A DNA stretch of 64,000 nt from Burkholderiales bacterium. GTDB lineage: Bacteria; Pseudomonadota; Gammaproteobacteria; Burkholderiales; SG8-41. The DNA lies in assembly GCA_030684405.1 (NCBI GenBank), contig JAUXYA010000024.1, forward strand, positions 1-64,000. The letters run 5' to 3'. Under the pieces are notes generated by a model, which had not been told where the DNA came from, ran no database searches, and saw nothing but the letters and a program-made list of their open reading frames with translations. The number at the start of each line of letters is the position of its first letter. Position 1 is the stretch's first letter. A program made the position numbers and the translations under genes. Of the stretch, positions 32,474-40,887 are shown piece after piece.

Positions 32474-34597
32474 TCAGCCCTTGATTCTGATCAACGCATC
32501 CGCCGCCTTCACACCCTTGCCCTTCGGCAGCACGATCAGCGGGTTGATGTCGAGTTCGGCGACGCTGTCCTTCAGGTCCACCGCCAGCGCCGACAGTTTC
32601 ACCAGCGCATCGGTCAGCGCATCGACGTCAGCGGGCGGCTTGCCGCGGGCGCCGGCGAGCACCGGGTAACCCTTGATTTCCTCGATCATCTCGCGCGCCA
32701 TCGCCGGGGTGATCGGCGCGAGACGGAAAGACACGTCCTTCAATACCTCGGCAAAAATACCGCCGAGTCCAAACATTACCGCCGGACCGAACAGGGCGTC
32801 GTTGGTGATGCCGACAATGGCCTCGATGCCACCGCCGACCATCTCCTGCACCAGCACGCCGTCGATGCGCGCATCGGCCTTGTAGGCCTTCGCGTTCTTC
32901 AGGATCTCATCGAACGCCGCAGCCACGCCGGCGGCATCCGTGACGTTGAGCCTCACCGCCTTCGCTTCGGTCTTGTGCGAGATGTCGGCGGACTGCACCT
33001 TCATTGCCACCGGGAAGCCGATCTTCTGGGCGGCGGCGACCGCGGCATCGCGGCTCGTCGCCAGCTGTTCCTGCGTCACCGGGATGCCGTACTCGGCCAG
33101 CACCTGCTTCGCCGCGTATTCGGCGACGTCACCCGTCCGGCCCTTGAGCATCGCCTGCGCCGCGGGGCGCTTGATCACCGGTGCCTTGTCGTTTTTCTGC
33201 GCTTCATTGCGCCGTTTGGCTTCGGCATACCAGGACACCGCCGCCAGCGCACGGCCGCAGCGCACCGGCGACTTGTAATGCGGAATACGCGCGGCATCCA
33301 GCGCCGCATAAGCCTCGGGGGCGACGGCGTCGCGCGCGCTCCAGGAAATGAAAATCGGCTTGTCGGTCTGCGCGGCCACCATAACGATTTCGGCCGCGAC
33401 CTTCTGCGCAATCTCGCCCTGGAGCGAAGCGTTGATCATGGCAATGCAGTCGACGCCGGGATCGTCATTGATCGCCTGCAGGGTGCGGTTGATCAGGCTC
33501 AGGTCGTTGAAGATCGCCGCGGTGACGTCGACCGGATTGCCCACCGAGCCGTAAGAAGGCACAAATTCCTTCAGCTTGGCGACAGTCTCCGGCGCAAGCT
33601 GCGCCATCTGCATGCCGCCGGCGACGATCTCGTCGGTCATCAGGATGCCGGCGCCGCCGGAGATGGTGATGATCGCGAGCCGGTTGCCACGCGGCAGGCG
33701 GTTGCTGCGCAGCGCATGTCCGTAATCCACCAGGTCCTGGATGTCCTCGACCTGAATGATGCCCTTCTGCCGGAACGCCGCCTTGTACAGCGCCATCGCG
33801 CCGCCGAGGTTGGCGGTGTGCGAGGCCGCGGCCTTCTGCCCCTGCTCGGTGTTGCCGACCTTCCACATCAGGATCGGTTTGCCTGCGGCAAGCGCTTTAT
33901 CACCGACGTCAAGGATGCGCCGTGCATCCTTCACGCCCTCGATATAGGTGCCGATGATGTCGGTCTGCGGGTCACGGATGAAATACTCCATGAAGTCCAG
34001 CGTCGACACGCCGATTTCGTTGCCGGTGGTGACCATCTGCCGGAACGGCAATCCGCCGTCGAGCGAGGACAGGTTCATCACCGAGAAGCCGAAACCGCCG
34101 GACTGCGACACCATGCTCACCGAACCCGCAGTGTAATCGGCGTTAAACACGGAGCCGAAGCCGGCATAGACCGCAGCGGCCGGATTGATCATGCCCTGAC
34201 AGTTGGGACCGATGACGCCGATGTTGTATTCCTTTGCGATGTCGGCCAGTTTCTGCTGCATCGCCACGCCCTGACCACCGGTTTCCGAGAAACCCGAGCT
34301 GAAAATGATGACGTAGGGAATGCCTTTTTTGCCGCAGGCAGTGAGCATGTCGGCGACGCGCGTGGCGTTGACCAGTATCAGCCCGAGCTCGGGTGTTTCC
34401 GGCAGCGACTCCATCGAGGGCCAGCATTTGACGCCGGAAATCTCGGGGTACTTGGGATTGATCGGGTACAACTTTCCCTTGTAGCCGTGGGACAGCAGGT
34501 GTTTCAGCGGCTGGCCGCTGATGGTGACGAGGTCCTGGGAAGCGCCGATGATGGCGATGGATTTGGGGCTGAAGAAACGTTCGATGTCAGTACGCAT
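32474..34597 (-). CDS. ADP-forming acetate/acyl--CoA ligase
   Basis: The 707-residue protein has the same order as the gene at 1611: CoA-binding domain (IAIIGASQDLVTISGQPLKHLL), succinyl-CoA-ligase-like domains with ASHTANLGG (expected phospho-His about 260), and a C-terminal ATP-grasp domain with GFPVAMKVQSADISHKTEAKAV and LDINPLIVLPKGKG. It would activate a carboxylic acid to its CoA ester, or run in reverse to make ATP. It is first in the minus-strand synthetase/dehydrogenase/SDR set. The two synthetases are clearly diverged, so different acids are likely. Confidence 0.9.
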   Translation of the reverse strand: MRTDIERFFSPKSIAIIGASQDLVTISGQPLKHLLSHGYKGKLYPINPKYPEISGVKCWPSMESLPETPELGLILVNATRVADMLTACGKKGIPYVIIFSSGFSETGGQGVAMQQKLADIAKEYNIGVIGPNCQGMINPAAAVYAGFGSVFNADYTAGSVSMVSQSGGFGFSVMNLSSLDGGLPFRQMVTTGNEIGVSTLDFMEYFIRDPQTDIIGTYIEGVKDARRILDVGDKALAAGKPILMWKVGNTEQGQKAAASHTANLGGAMALYKAAFRQKGIIQVEDIQDLVDYGHALRSNRLPRGNRLAIITISGGAGILMTDEIVAGGMQMAQLAPETVAKLKEFVPSYGSVGNPVDVTAAIFNDLSLINRTLQAINDDPGVDCIAMINASLQGEIAQKVAAEIVMVAAQTDKPIFISWSARDAVAPEAYAALDAARIPHYKSPVRCGRALAAVSWYAEAKRRNEAQKNDKAPVIKRPAAQAMLKGRTGDVAEYAAKQVLAEYGIPVTQEQLATSRDAAVAAAQKIGFPVAMKVQSADISHKTEAKAVRLNVTDAAGVAAAFDEILKNAKAYKADARIDGVLVQEMVGGGIEAIVGITNDALFGPAVMFGLGGIFAEVLKDVSFRLAPITPAMAREMIEEIKGYPVLAGARGKPPADVDALTDALVKLSALAVDLKDSVAELDINPLIVLPKGKGVKAADALIRIKG

Positions 34598-34721
34598 GGA
34601 AAGCGCTTATCGGTGATTCGTGGATGGTGTTTTGTGTCGGCGGGAAGGCGATGATTATACGCCGCGGTCCTGGCGCTTTGCCCCATGCTAAGATGAACCG
34701 CAAGTCGTTCAGGACCATATT

Positions 34722-35972
34722 ATGAGCACCCCTGCAGCCGCTGTTCTACCGCCACGCACCTTCCGCGATGTGTGGCTGATTTCCGCCGGACACGGTCTCA
34801 CCCACTGGTATCCTGCCACCTTCTATGTGCTGCTGCCGCTGATCGGCAAGGAGCTGGGTCTCTCCTATACGCAGATCGGTTTCCTGATGAGCGCGCAGCA
34901 CATCGCCGGCGCGCTGTCCAACCTGCCCGGCGGCATGATCGTCGACTCCATCGGCAAGAAGGGTTACCTGATGGCGGCCTCGCTGTTCTGGGTCGGCTTT
35001 CCTTATGCGCTGATGAGCATGACCAACAGCATGTGGATGCTGGTGATCTGCCTGATGCTGGTCGGCATCGGCAACAACCTCTGGCACCCGGCCGCCATTC
35101 CGACATTGGCCCACCAGTACCCGCAACGCAAGGGGCTGGTGCTGTCCTTCCACGGCATGGGCGGCAACATCGGCGAAGCACTGGCACCGCTGGCCGCGGG
35201 CTCGCTGCTCGCCTGGTTCAGCTGGCGCGAAGTGGTGGTAATCAACGTCGTGCCGGGGCTGGTGATGGCGGTGCTGATTCTGGTAATGGTCGGCGCACTG
35301 ACCACCGTCCGCGATGGCGACAAACCCCGCAAGGAAGGCGTCAACGCCGGCAGCGGTAGCAGCAACTGGAATGCGCGCCAGTACCTGCGGGACCTCGGCA
35401 GCCTGCTGCGCAACCGCGCGCTGATGCTGATCTGCGTCAGCGGCGGCTTCCGCACCCTGACCCAGGTCGGGCTGATGGTGTTCCTGCCGGTGTACCTCGC
35501 GTACGAACAGGGTTATTCGCCGATCGCCGTCGGCGTGTGCATGACCGTGCTGCAGGTAGCGGGGCTGATCGCCGGCCCGATCGCCGGCCATGTATCCGAC
35601 AAATTCGGCCGCCGCCATGTCGTGCTGTCGAGCATGGTGCTCACCGGCCTCACCATCATCGGCATGGTGTTCGCCGGGCAATCCTTCATGTTCATTGTGT
35701 TCGTCGCGCTGGTCGGCTTCTTCCTCTACGCGATGCGCCCGGTGATGCAGGCCTGGGCAGTCGAAAACACGCCCAAGCGCCTCGCCGGTACCGGCGTCGG
35801 GCTGCAGTTCACCATTCTCGCCATCGGCGGCAGCATCGCGCCGGCCACTTTCGGCGTAATCGCCGATGCCTGGGGCGTCTACACCGCGTTCTACTTCCTC
35901 GCCGGCACCATCATCGCCGCCAACCTGCTGGTCGTGTTCGTACCCAAGGACAGCGAGCGCGCAGTGGCATGA
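34722..35972 (+). CDS. MFS transporter (Fsr-like 12-TM carrier)
   Basis: The 416-residue protein has 12 predicted membrane spans. The N-terminus LISAGHGLTHWYPATFYVLLPLIGKELGLSY resembles fosmidomycin-resistance-type carriers. A loop 2-3 motif occurs as GGMIVDSIGKKG, and GHVSDKFGRRH marks the second half. It is divergent from the acyl-CoA synthetase at 34597. A decayed Bug binding-protein gene follows 12 nt downstream, suggesting the two were once an operon. Substrate and direction unknown. Confidence 0.86.
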   Translation: MSTPAAAVLPPRTFRDVWLISAGHGLTHWYPATFYVLLPLIGKELGLSYTQIGFLMSAQHIAGALSNLPGGMIVDSIGKKGYLMAASLFWVGFPYALMSMTNSMWMLVICLMLVGIGNNLWHPAAIPTLAHQYPQRKGLVLSFHGMGGNIGEALAPLAAGSLLAWFSWREVVVINVVPGLVMAVLILVMVGALTTVRDGDKPRKEGVNAGSGSSNWNARQYLRDLGSLLRNRALMLICVSGGFRTLTQVGLMVFLPVYLAYEQGYSPIAVGVCMTVLQVAGLIAGPIAGHVSDKFGRRHVVLSSMVLTGLTIIGMVFAGQSFMFIVFVALVGFFLYAMRPVMQAWAVENTPKRLAGTGVGLQFTILAIGGSIAPATFGVIADAWGVYTAFYFLAGTIIAANLLVVFVPKDSERAVA

Positions 35973-35984
35973 CCGCCGGCTGGC

Positions 35985-36688
35985 GGCCACGACATCGAAT
36001 TGGTGGCCGGCACGCCTGCGGGCGGCGGCCAGGACCCCCCGGCATGCGCGCTTCTAAAAGTTCTGGCGTCCGAAAGCCTGCTTGAGGTCCCCACGTGGTT
36101 GACCAACATCCCGGGACGTGGCGGCGGCAACGCCTGGGACTACCTGGCCCAGCATCGCTGGTGACCCGCATGTGGTCGCGATCAACTCGCCCACCCTCAT
36201 CACCAACCGCCAGCTCGGTGTCAGCGATTTCGACGATCGCGTGCTGACTCCGATCGCGTGCTGACTCCGATCGCGTGCCGACTCCGCTCGCGACGCTCTA
36301 TACCGAGTACATCGCCTTCCTGGTGCGCACCGATTCGCCGATCACGGATGCCGCCGGCCTGCTGACGCGGCTGCGCGCGCTGGCAGTATCGGCGCCACAG
36401 CGTCTCAGCCAACTCTATGCAGACACGCCGACCTGGCAGGAGTTGGGTATCGACTGCGTCATCGGCACCTGGCGCGGGGTCATCGGCGCCGACGGCCTCG
36501 AAGCCGCGCAGGTCGCCTGGTGGGAGCATGCGCTGGGCAAGGTTGCCACCAGCGCAGCCTGGCAGGAAGAACTGCGGCACCAGTACTGGCTTGATACCTG
36601 GGCCGGCGCGGATGCGACCCGCGAACTGCTTGAGCGCGAACGCGGGATGCTCGCCGACCTGCTCACCGGACTGGGTCTGCGCCCGTGA
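35985..36688 (+). pseudogene. Degraded Bug/TctC-type solute-binding protein gene
   Basis: Translated pieces in different frames give consecutive Bug-protein segments: GHDIELVAGTPAGGGQD, TNIPGRGGGNAWDYLAQH, then after a frameshift near 36160 GDPHVVAINSPTLITNRQLG, then after the 17-bp triplication LYTEYIAFLVRTDSPITDAA, then a C-terminal part with ELGIDCVIGTWRGVIGADGL. The signal-peptide end is missing and roughly 100 residues are absent after AGLLTRLRALA. A TGA at 36162-36164 interrupts the first frame. The last open frame (from about 36285) could still yield a 130-residue peptide but is unlikely to be functional. Confidence 0.85.
36234..36284 (+). repeat. 17-bp tandem triplication inside the Bug pseudogene
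   Basis: CGATCGCGTGCTGACTC occurs three times head to tail (36234-36250, 36251-36267, 36268-36284, the last with one T-to-C change). As 17 is not divisible by 3, the expansion shifts the frame and contributes to inactivation. Confidence 0.93.
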
Positions 36689-36699
36689 TGTAAAATGAT

Positions 36700-36719
36700 T
36701 ATAAGTATTTGTTTTTATT
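36700..36719 (-). repeat. 20-bp AT-rich interspersed repeat, copy 4
   Basis: The minus strand matches AATAAAAACAANTACTTATA exactly (N = A). It lies 11 bp after the end of the pseudogene and about 90 bp before the next start, oriented against both. Confidence 0.75.
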
Positions 36720-36808
36720 GGTTAATTTGTAATTCACCGCTGTGGTATCCTTGACGCCCCGTGCCGCCATTGGCGGCACCCTGCAGCCCCACACCGGAGT
36801 CGGTAACA

Positions 36809-37372
36809 ATGAAAAGTGAAGTGCATGTCCACGGCAGCGTTTTCCTGTGCAAAGGCGTGCGCCTGGCGCAGGTGGAACTCGCGCTGCGCCCCTGGCTGGA
36901 TTACGTGGATGCCGACCATCTTGCCGACGCGAAAAGTTTGGAGCGCGATGAACCGGGTATCGTCTACGACGCCGGCGAGCGCGTGGTCAGCATCTGCTGG
37001 ACCGGTGACGTCGGCCGCAGCTTCCACAACAAACTGACCGAGGCCTGCAACAATCTCGGCCCGCTGACTGAGTACGCGTCCGAAGTCGAGATCACTTACT
37101 ACCAGGACAGTGGCGAGGACGAGTTCTACCAGTTCTTCGTCGGCCCCACCCCGGAGGCAATCCACGAATTCCGCCGCCAGTGCGTGGTCGAAGACCTCAA
37201 CCACATGTTGTCGCGCCATCTTGGCAAACAGGAAGTCGAAGAAGTCACCACGCAGGTGACGCGAATGTTCGACGCCCACGCGCCGCAGAAAGCGGCGGGC
37301 GGCACTGCCGCATCGACGGCGGGCAGCTCGACCGTCATTCCGCTGCATCCGCGCAACCGACACCTGCACTAA
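36809..37372 (+). CDS. Conserved hypothetical protein (possibly DUF6806)
   Basis: From the ATG at 36809 the protein has 187 residues, mostly acidic and soluble. It reads VHVHGSVFLCKGVRLAQVE, LRPWLDYVDADHLADA, ERDEPGIVYDAGERVVSICWTGDVG, EVEITYYQDSGEDEFYQFFVGPTPEAIHEFRRQ, and a Ser/Ala/His-rich tail from about 160. I recall similar betaproteobacterial proteins of unknown function, possibly catalogued as DUF6806, but cannot confirm it. No leader or membrane span is seen. Nothing in the neighbourhood suggests a role. Confidence 0.75.
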   Translation: MKSEVHVHGSVFLCKGVRLAQVELALRPWLDYVDADHLADAKSLERDEPGIVYDAGERVVSICWTGDVGRSFHNKLTEACNNLGPLTEYASEVEITYYQDSGEDEFYQFFVGPTPEAIHEFRRQCVVEDLNHMLSRHLGKQEVEEVTTQVTRMFDAHAPQKAAGGTAASTAGSSTVIPLHPRNRHLH

Positions 37373-37426
37373 AAGCAGCGCTGAACGCTGAGTGATGAAT
37401 GCAGAGCGGAAAACCCGCTCCCCTGC

Positions 37427-38068
37427 TTAGCCCCGTTTTTCGGACTCACCCAGCCTCAGTGCGGGCATCTGCAGGTCGAAGAAAATAGCGGCAAAACGAA
37501 TCAGCACAATCGCCGCCATGCCGGCATAAGCGGCGGTTGCACGCTCGAAGCCGCTGGCCTGCAGCAGCAGGTACAGCACGATGCCGGCAATCGCCGCAGT
37601 CGCGTAGATTTCGCGGTTGCGCAACAGCAGCGGAATCTCCGCCAGCAGCATGTCGCGGAACACGCCGCCGGCGACACCCGTCATCGTGCCAAGGATCACC
37701 GCAATGATGCCGCCAAAACCGGCAGCTTCGGCGATGCGCGCGCCGCTGATCGCGAACAGCGCCAGCCCCAGCGCGTCGGCGACCAGCAGCGCCCGCAGCG
37801 GGATTTCCCGAAAGCGCACCAGCAGCAGCGTCAGCAGCGTCGCCGCGAGGATGGTCCACAGATACCCCGTATTCGCCATCCAGAACACCGGATTACGGTC
37901 GATCAGCAGATCGCGCAGCGTGCCGCCACCGATCGCGGTAACTGTCGCGATCACCAGTACGCCGAACCAGTCGAGGTGCTTGCGGCCTGCGGCAAGCACA
38001 CCGCTGACGGCGAACACGGCAACGCCAAGGTAATCCATCAGCTGCAGCGGTGTGATCGGGATATCCAT
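37427..38068 (-). CDS. TRIC-type trimeric intracellular cation channel family protein (UPF0126)
   Basis: The 213-residue membrane protein has about seven hydrophobic segments arranged as an internal repeat. The duplicated signatures AIGGGTLRDLL (first half) and VAGGVFRDMLLAEIP (second half) are diagnostic of prokaryotic TRIC proteins, which form trimeric cation-conducting pores in the inner membrane. A Met one codon upstream (38071) is an equally possible start. It is a single gene, convergent with the hypothetical gene at 36809. The physiological ion is not evident. Confidence 0.92.
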   Translation of the reverse strand: MDIPITPLQLMDYLGVAVFAVSGVLAAGRKHLDWFGVLVIATVTAIGGGTLRDLLIDRNPVFWMANTGYLWTILAATLLTLLLVRFREIPLRALLVADALGLALFAISGARIAEAAGFGGIIAVILGTMTGVAGGVFRDMLLAEIPLLLRNREIYATAAIAGIVLYLLLQASGFERATAAYAGMAAIVLIRFAAIFFDLQMPALRLGESEKRG

Positions 38069-38151
38069 CAAGCCTAGCGTATCAGTTTGCCGTGCGCAGG
38101 ATCAGCGGCGCCGGTCGTCCGCTGCATCCCCCGCGAAGCCGTCCTGATCGC

Positions 38152-39849
38152 TCAGGATCCGGGCTGGCGTTTCTTCAGCGCGTCCTTGCGGAAGCTGATC
38201 GTCGCCTCCGGATCAACCTTGACGTGGATGATCGCCGGCTTGCCCGCCTTCAGTGCATCGCGCAGTGCATCAGCCGTCTCGCCAGGCGCCGTCGGGTGGT
38301 AACCGTTGCCACCGGTCAGCTTCATCACCTCGTCGAAACGCGGGCTGTGCACATGGGCGCCGATATAGCGCTCGTTATAAAAATCGCGCTGATAGGCGAT
38401 TTCCGAGCCCCAGGTGCCGTTATCCATGACGATGCCGACGGCGGGGATGTTGCTTGCCACCGCGGTGGTCATCTCGCCCATGGTCATGCCAAAACCGCCA
38501 TCGCCCATCAGCGAAATCGCCCGCCGATGCGGCGCCGCGACCTGGGCACCGAGTGCCGCCGAGTACGAGAAGCCAACCATGCCGCAGTCAAGCGGCGTCA
38601 ACAGCGCCGGCGCCTCGTAGCAGGGCAACTGATCTGTTGCTTGGAACCCTGTAGTGCCGGCGTCGAGCGTGAATATCGCGTTGCGCGGCGCTGCCTTGCG
38701 CACCTCGGCGTAAATCACGTCGGGATGCATCGGCGTGCCATCGCGCGCGCCGGAGGCCTCGCGCTCTGCCCACAGCGCCGTGCGCGCCTTGAAGTACTGC
38801 TCGTTGCGCGCGCGCCACGGTGCCGACTCGGCTGCGATCGGCGCCATCACCGCAAGCAGCCCGTCGATCACCGCGCCGGCATCCGCGGCCACTGCCAGCG
38901 CCACCGGGAAATACCGGCCCAGCGCCACGGGATCGATGTCGACCTGGATGATTTTCGCAGTCGGCGAGATGTCGGTGTGCTTATAGAAGGTGGTGTTGAA
39001 GCCGAGGCGCGTACCCAGAGCGATGATCAGGTCGGCCTCGCGCGTCAATTGGCTCGCCACCGGATTGCCGCGCGGACCGACACCGGCGGCGTGGAGCTGG
39101 AAGTCCATCGGAAGAATGTCGGCATGACCTGCAGAATTGGTCACCGGGATCTGCAGCTTTTCAGCGAGCGCAGCGAGTTTGGCACTCGCACGCGACCACT
39201 TGATGCCAGCGCCGGCGTGAATCACCGGTTTTTTCGCGGCGAGAATCAGCTTTCGCATCTCGGCAAGTACCGCGGCATCGGCAGCCGGCGGCCGGATCTG
39301 CGGCAGGCTCTGCGGCAAATCGACCTCGATGTCGTGGTTGAAAATGTCGCGCGGGATGTTGACCACCACCGGCCCACGGCGACCGGCGTTGGCGATGCGG
39401 AAGGCCTCGAGGATGAATTCGGGGATGCGGTCGGGCCGCGGCACCGTCATCACGCGCTTGGTTACCGGCAGGAACAAGGTGTTCTGGTCAATTTCCTGGA
39501 AGGCGTCGCGCCCGAGGTGTTCGGTCGCGGCAAGACCGGTGATCGCCACCACCGGCGAGTAGGCGAACTTCGCCTGTGCCAACCCCAGCACCATGTTTGC
39601 CGAGCCGGGTCCGGCCTGCCCGCAGATGAATACACCCGGCGTCTGGGTCATCCGGCCGTAGGCATCGGCCATGTGCGTGCCGCAGTTCTCATGACGCACG
39701 CCGATGTACTCGATTTCGTCCTTGAGATCGTACAGCGCGTCATACATCTCCAGCGTGCTCGAGCCCATCAGGCCGAACACCTTTGTCACGCCGGCAACAC
39801 GCAGCGCCTCGACCGCGGCGACGCCGCAACGCATTTTCTTCATGGCCAT
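38152..39849 (-). CDS. Thiamine diphosphate enzyme, sulfoacetaldehyde acetyltransferase/acetolactate synthase-like
   Basis: From the ATG at 39849 (GAGGAG upstream) the protein has 565 residues in the PYR-central-PP order of ThDP enzymes. The cofactor-activating Glu lies in GVRHENCGTHMADAYGR, and the ThDP/Mg motif is GDGGFGMTMGEMTTAVASN...DNG. Downstream, TWGSEIAYQRDFYNERYIGA resembles the corresponding stretch of Xsc more than acetolactate synthase. It would decarboxylate or transfer a two-carbon or acyl unit from a 2-oxo acid or aldehyde. The gene for a 2-hydroxyacid dehydrogenase ends 29 nt upstream, and that enzyme could make its 2-oxo-acid substrate. Confidence 0.85.
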   Translation of the reverse strand: MAMKKMRCGVAAVEALRVAGVTKVFGLMGSSTLEMYDALYDLKDEIEYIGVRHENCGTHMADAYGRMTQTPGVFICGQAGPGSANMVLGLAQAKFAYSPVVAITGLAATEHLGRDAFQEIDQNTLFLPVTKRVMTVPRPDRIPEFILEAFRIANAGRRGPVVVNIPRDIFNHDIEVDLPQSLPQIRPPAADAAVLAEMRKLILAAKKPVIHAGAGIKWSRASAKLAALAEKLQIPVTNSAGHADILPMDFQLHAAGVGPRGNPVASQLTREADLIIALGTRLGFNTTFYKHTDISPTAKIIQVDIDPVALGRYFPVALAVAADAGAVIDGLLAVMAPIAAESAPWRARNEQYFKARTALWAEREASGARDGTPMHPDVIYAEVRKAAPRNAIFTLDAGTTGFQATDQLPCYEAPALLTPLDCGMVGFSYSAALGAQVAAPHRRAISLMGDGGFGMTMGEMTTAVASNIPAVGIVMDNGTWGSEIAYQRDFYNERYIGAHVHSPRFDEVMKLTGGNGYHPTAPGETADALRDALKAGKPAIIHVKVDPEATISFRKDALKKRQPGS

Positions 39850-39878
39850 ACCCAATTCTCCTCGGTTACGTTATTGCG

Positions 39879-40850
39879 TTACTTTTTCAGCACTTCCGGA
39901 TTGGCAACATTGATCGGCTGGCCGGCAATGTAGGCCAGGATCTGCTCGACTGCAGCACCGTAATAGGCTTCGTAGGTACGCTCCTCGACATAACCCAGGT
40001 GCGGCGTGCATACCACGTTGTCCATGCCGATCAGCGGGTGTGCGGCATTCATCACCGGCTCGTCCTCGTAGACATCGATCCCGGCGCGGCCCGGGCGCCC
40101 CGCCTTCAGCGCATTGGCCAGCGCGTCCTTGGCAATGATCGGCGCGCGGCTGGTATTGACGATCAGCGCTGTCGTTTTCATGCGCGCCAGGTCTTCCGCA
40201 GTTACGATGCCGCGGGTGCCGTCGTTCAGCGGCAAATGGAGCGATATCACGTCGGATTCCGCGAAAAACGCTTCGCGGCTCGGCGCCACCTCGTAACCCG
40301 CCGCTTTTGCCTTCGCGGTCGAGCCCTCGCGCCCCCAGCACCAGACGCGCATGCCGAAGGCCTTGCCGACCTGGGCGACCAGACTGCCGATGCGGCCGTA
40401 GGCGTAGATGCCCAGCGTCCTGCCCGACAGGCCGCTGCCCACCGAGCCCTGCCACTGGCCGTTCTTCAGGCGCTGTGCCTCCTGCGGGATGCGTCGCAGC
40501 GCGGCAATGATCAGCCCCCATGCCAGTTCCGCGGTCGGATTGGGATTGCCGGCGCCACCGGCCGACACCACGATGCCCTTCTCGGTGCAGGCGGTCATGT
40601 CGATGTGGTTGGCGTTGCGTCCGGTCTGGCTGATCAGCTTCAGCTTCGGCAGTTTCTCGATTACCGCACGCGGCATTTTCGAGCGCTGCTGGGTCAGCAC
40701 CAGGACCTCTGCGTCCTGCAGGCGCGCGGCGAGCTTCGCCGGGTCCTTTTCGGTGTCTGTATAGGCAAGCAGTTCATGGCCGGCCAGTTTTCCGGCACAT
40801 TCCAGCTTGCGGAAGGCGTCCTGGTAGTCGTCGATGATGGCGATTTTCAT
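39879..40850 (-). CDS. D-2-hydroxyacid dehydrogenase family protein
   Basis: From the ATG at 40850 (GGAGAG upstream) the protein has 323 residues. The NAD-binding turn is GIYAYGRIG, slightly unusual against GxGxxG. The catalytic trio is visible as Arg in NTSRAPII, Glu in DVYEDEP and His in CTPHLGYV. These enzymes interconvert D-2-hydroxy acids and 2-oxo acids with NAD(H). It is upstream of and probably co-transcribed with the ThDP enzyme. An earlier codon at 40913 would overlap the MFS gene and adds an unlikely Cys-rich N-terminus. Confidence 0.9.
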   Translation of the reverse strand: MKIAIIDDYQDAFRKLECAGKLAGHELLAYTDTEKDPAKLAARLQDAEVLVLTQQRSKMPRAVIEKLPKLKLISQTGRNANHIDMTACTEKGIVVSAGGAGNPNPTAELAWGLIIAALRRIPQEAQRLKNGQWQGSVGSGLSGRTLGIYAYGRIGSLVAQVGKAFGMRVWCWGREGSTAKAKAAGYEVAPSREAFFAESDVISLHLPLNDGTRGIVTAEDLARMKTTALIVNTSRAPIIAKDALANALKAGRPGRAGIDVYEDEPVMNAAHPLIGMDNVVCTPHLGYVEERTYEAYYGAAVEQILAYIAGQPINVANPEVLKK

Positions 40851-40887
40851 GTCAGTAACTCTCCAAAAAAGATCAGGTGATGAACAT

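Noticed and set aside
32975-34654. Long + strand ORF of 559 codons opposite the acyl-CoA synthetase gene
   Set aside because: Antisense shadow; the minus-strand frame has clear family motifs.
38092-39933. Long + strand ORF of 613 codons opposite the ThDP enzyme gene
   Set aside because: Antisense shadow with Arg/His-rich composition and no ribosome-binding site or domain.
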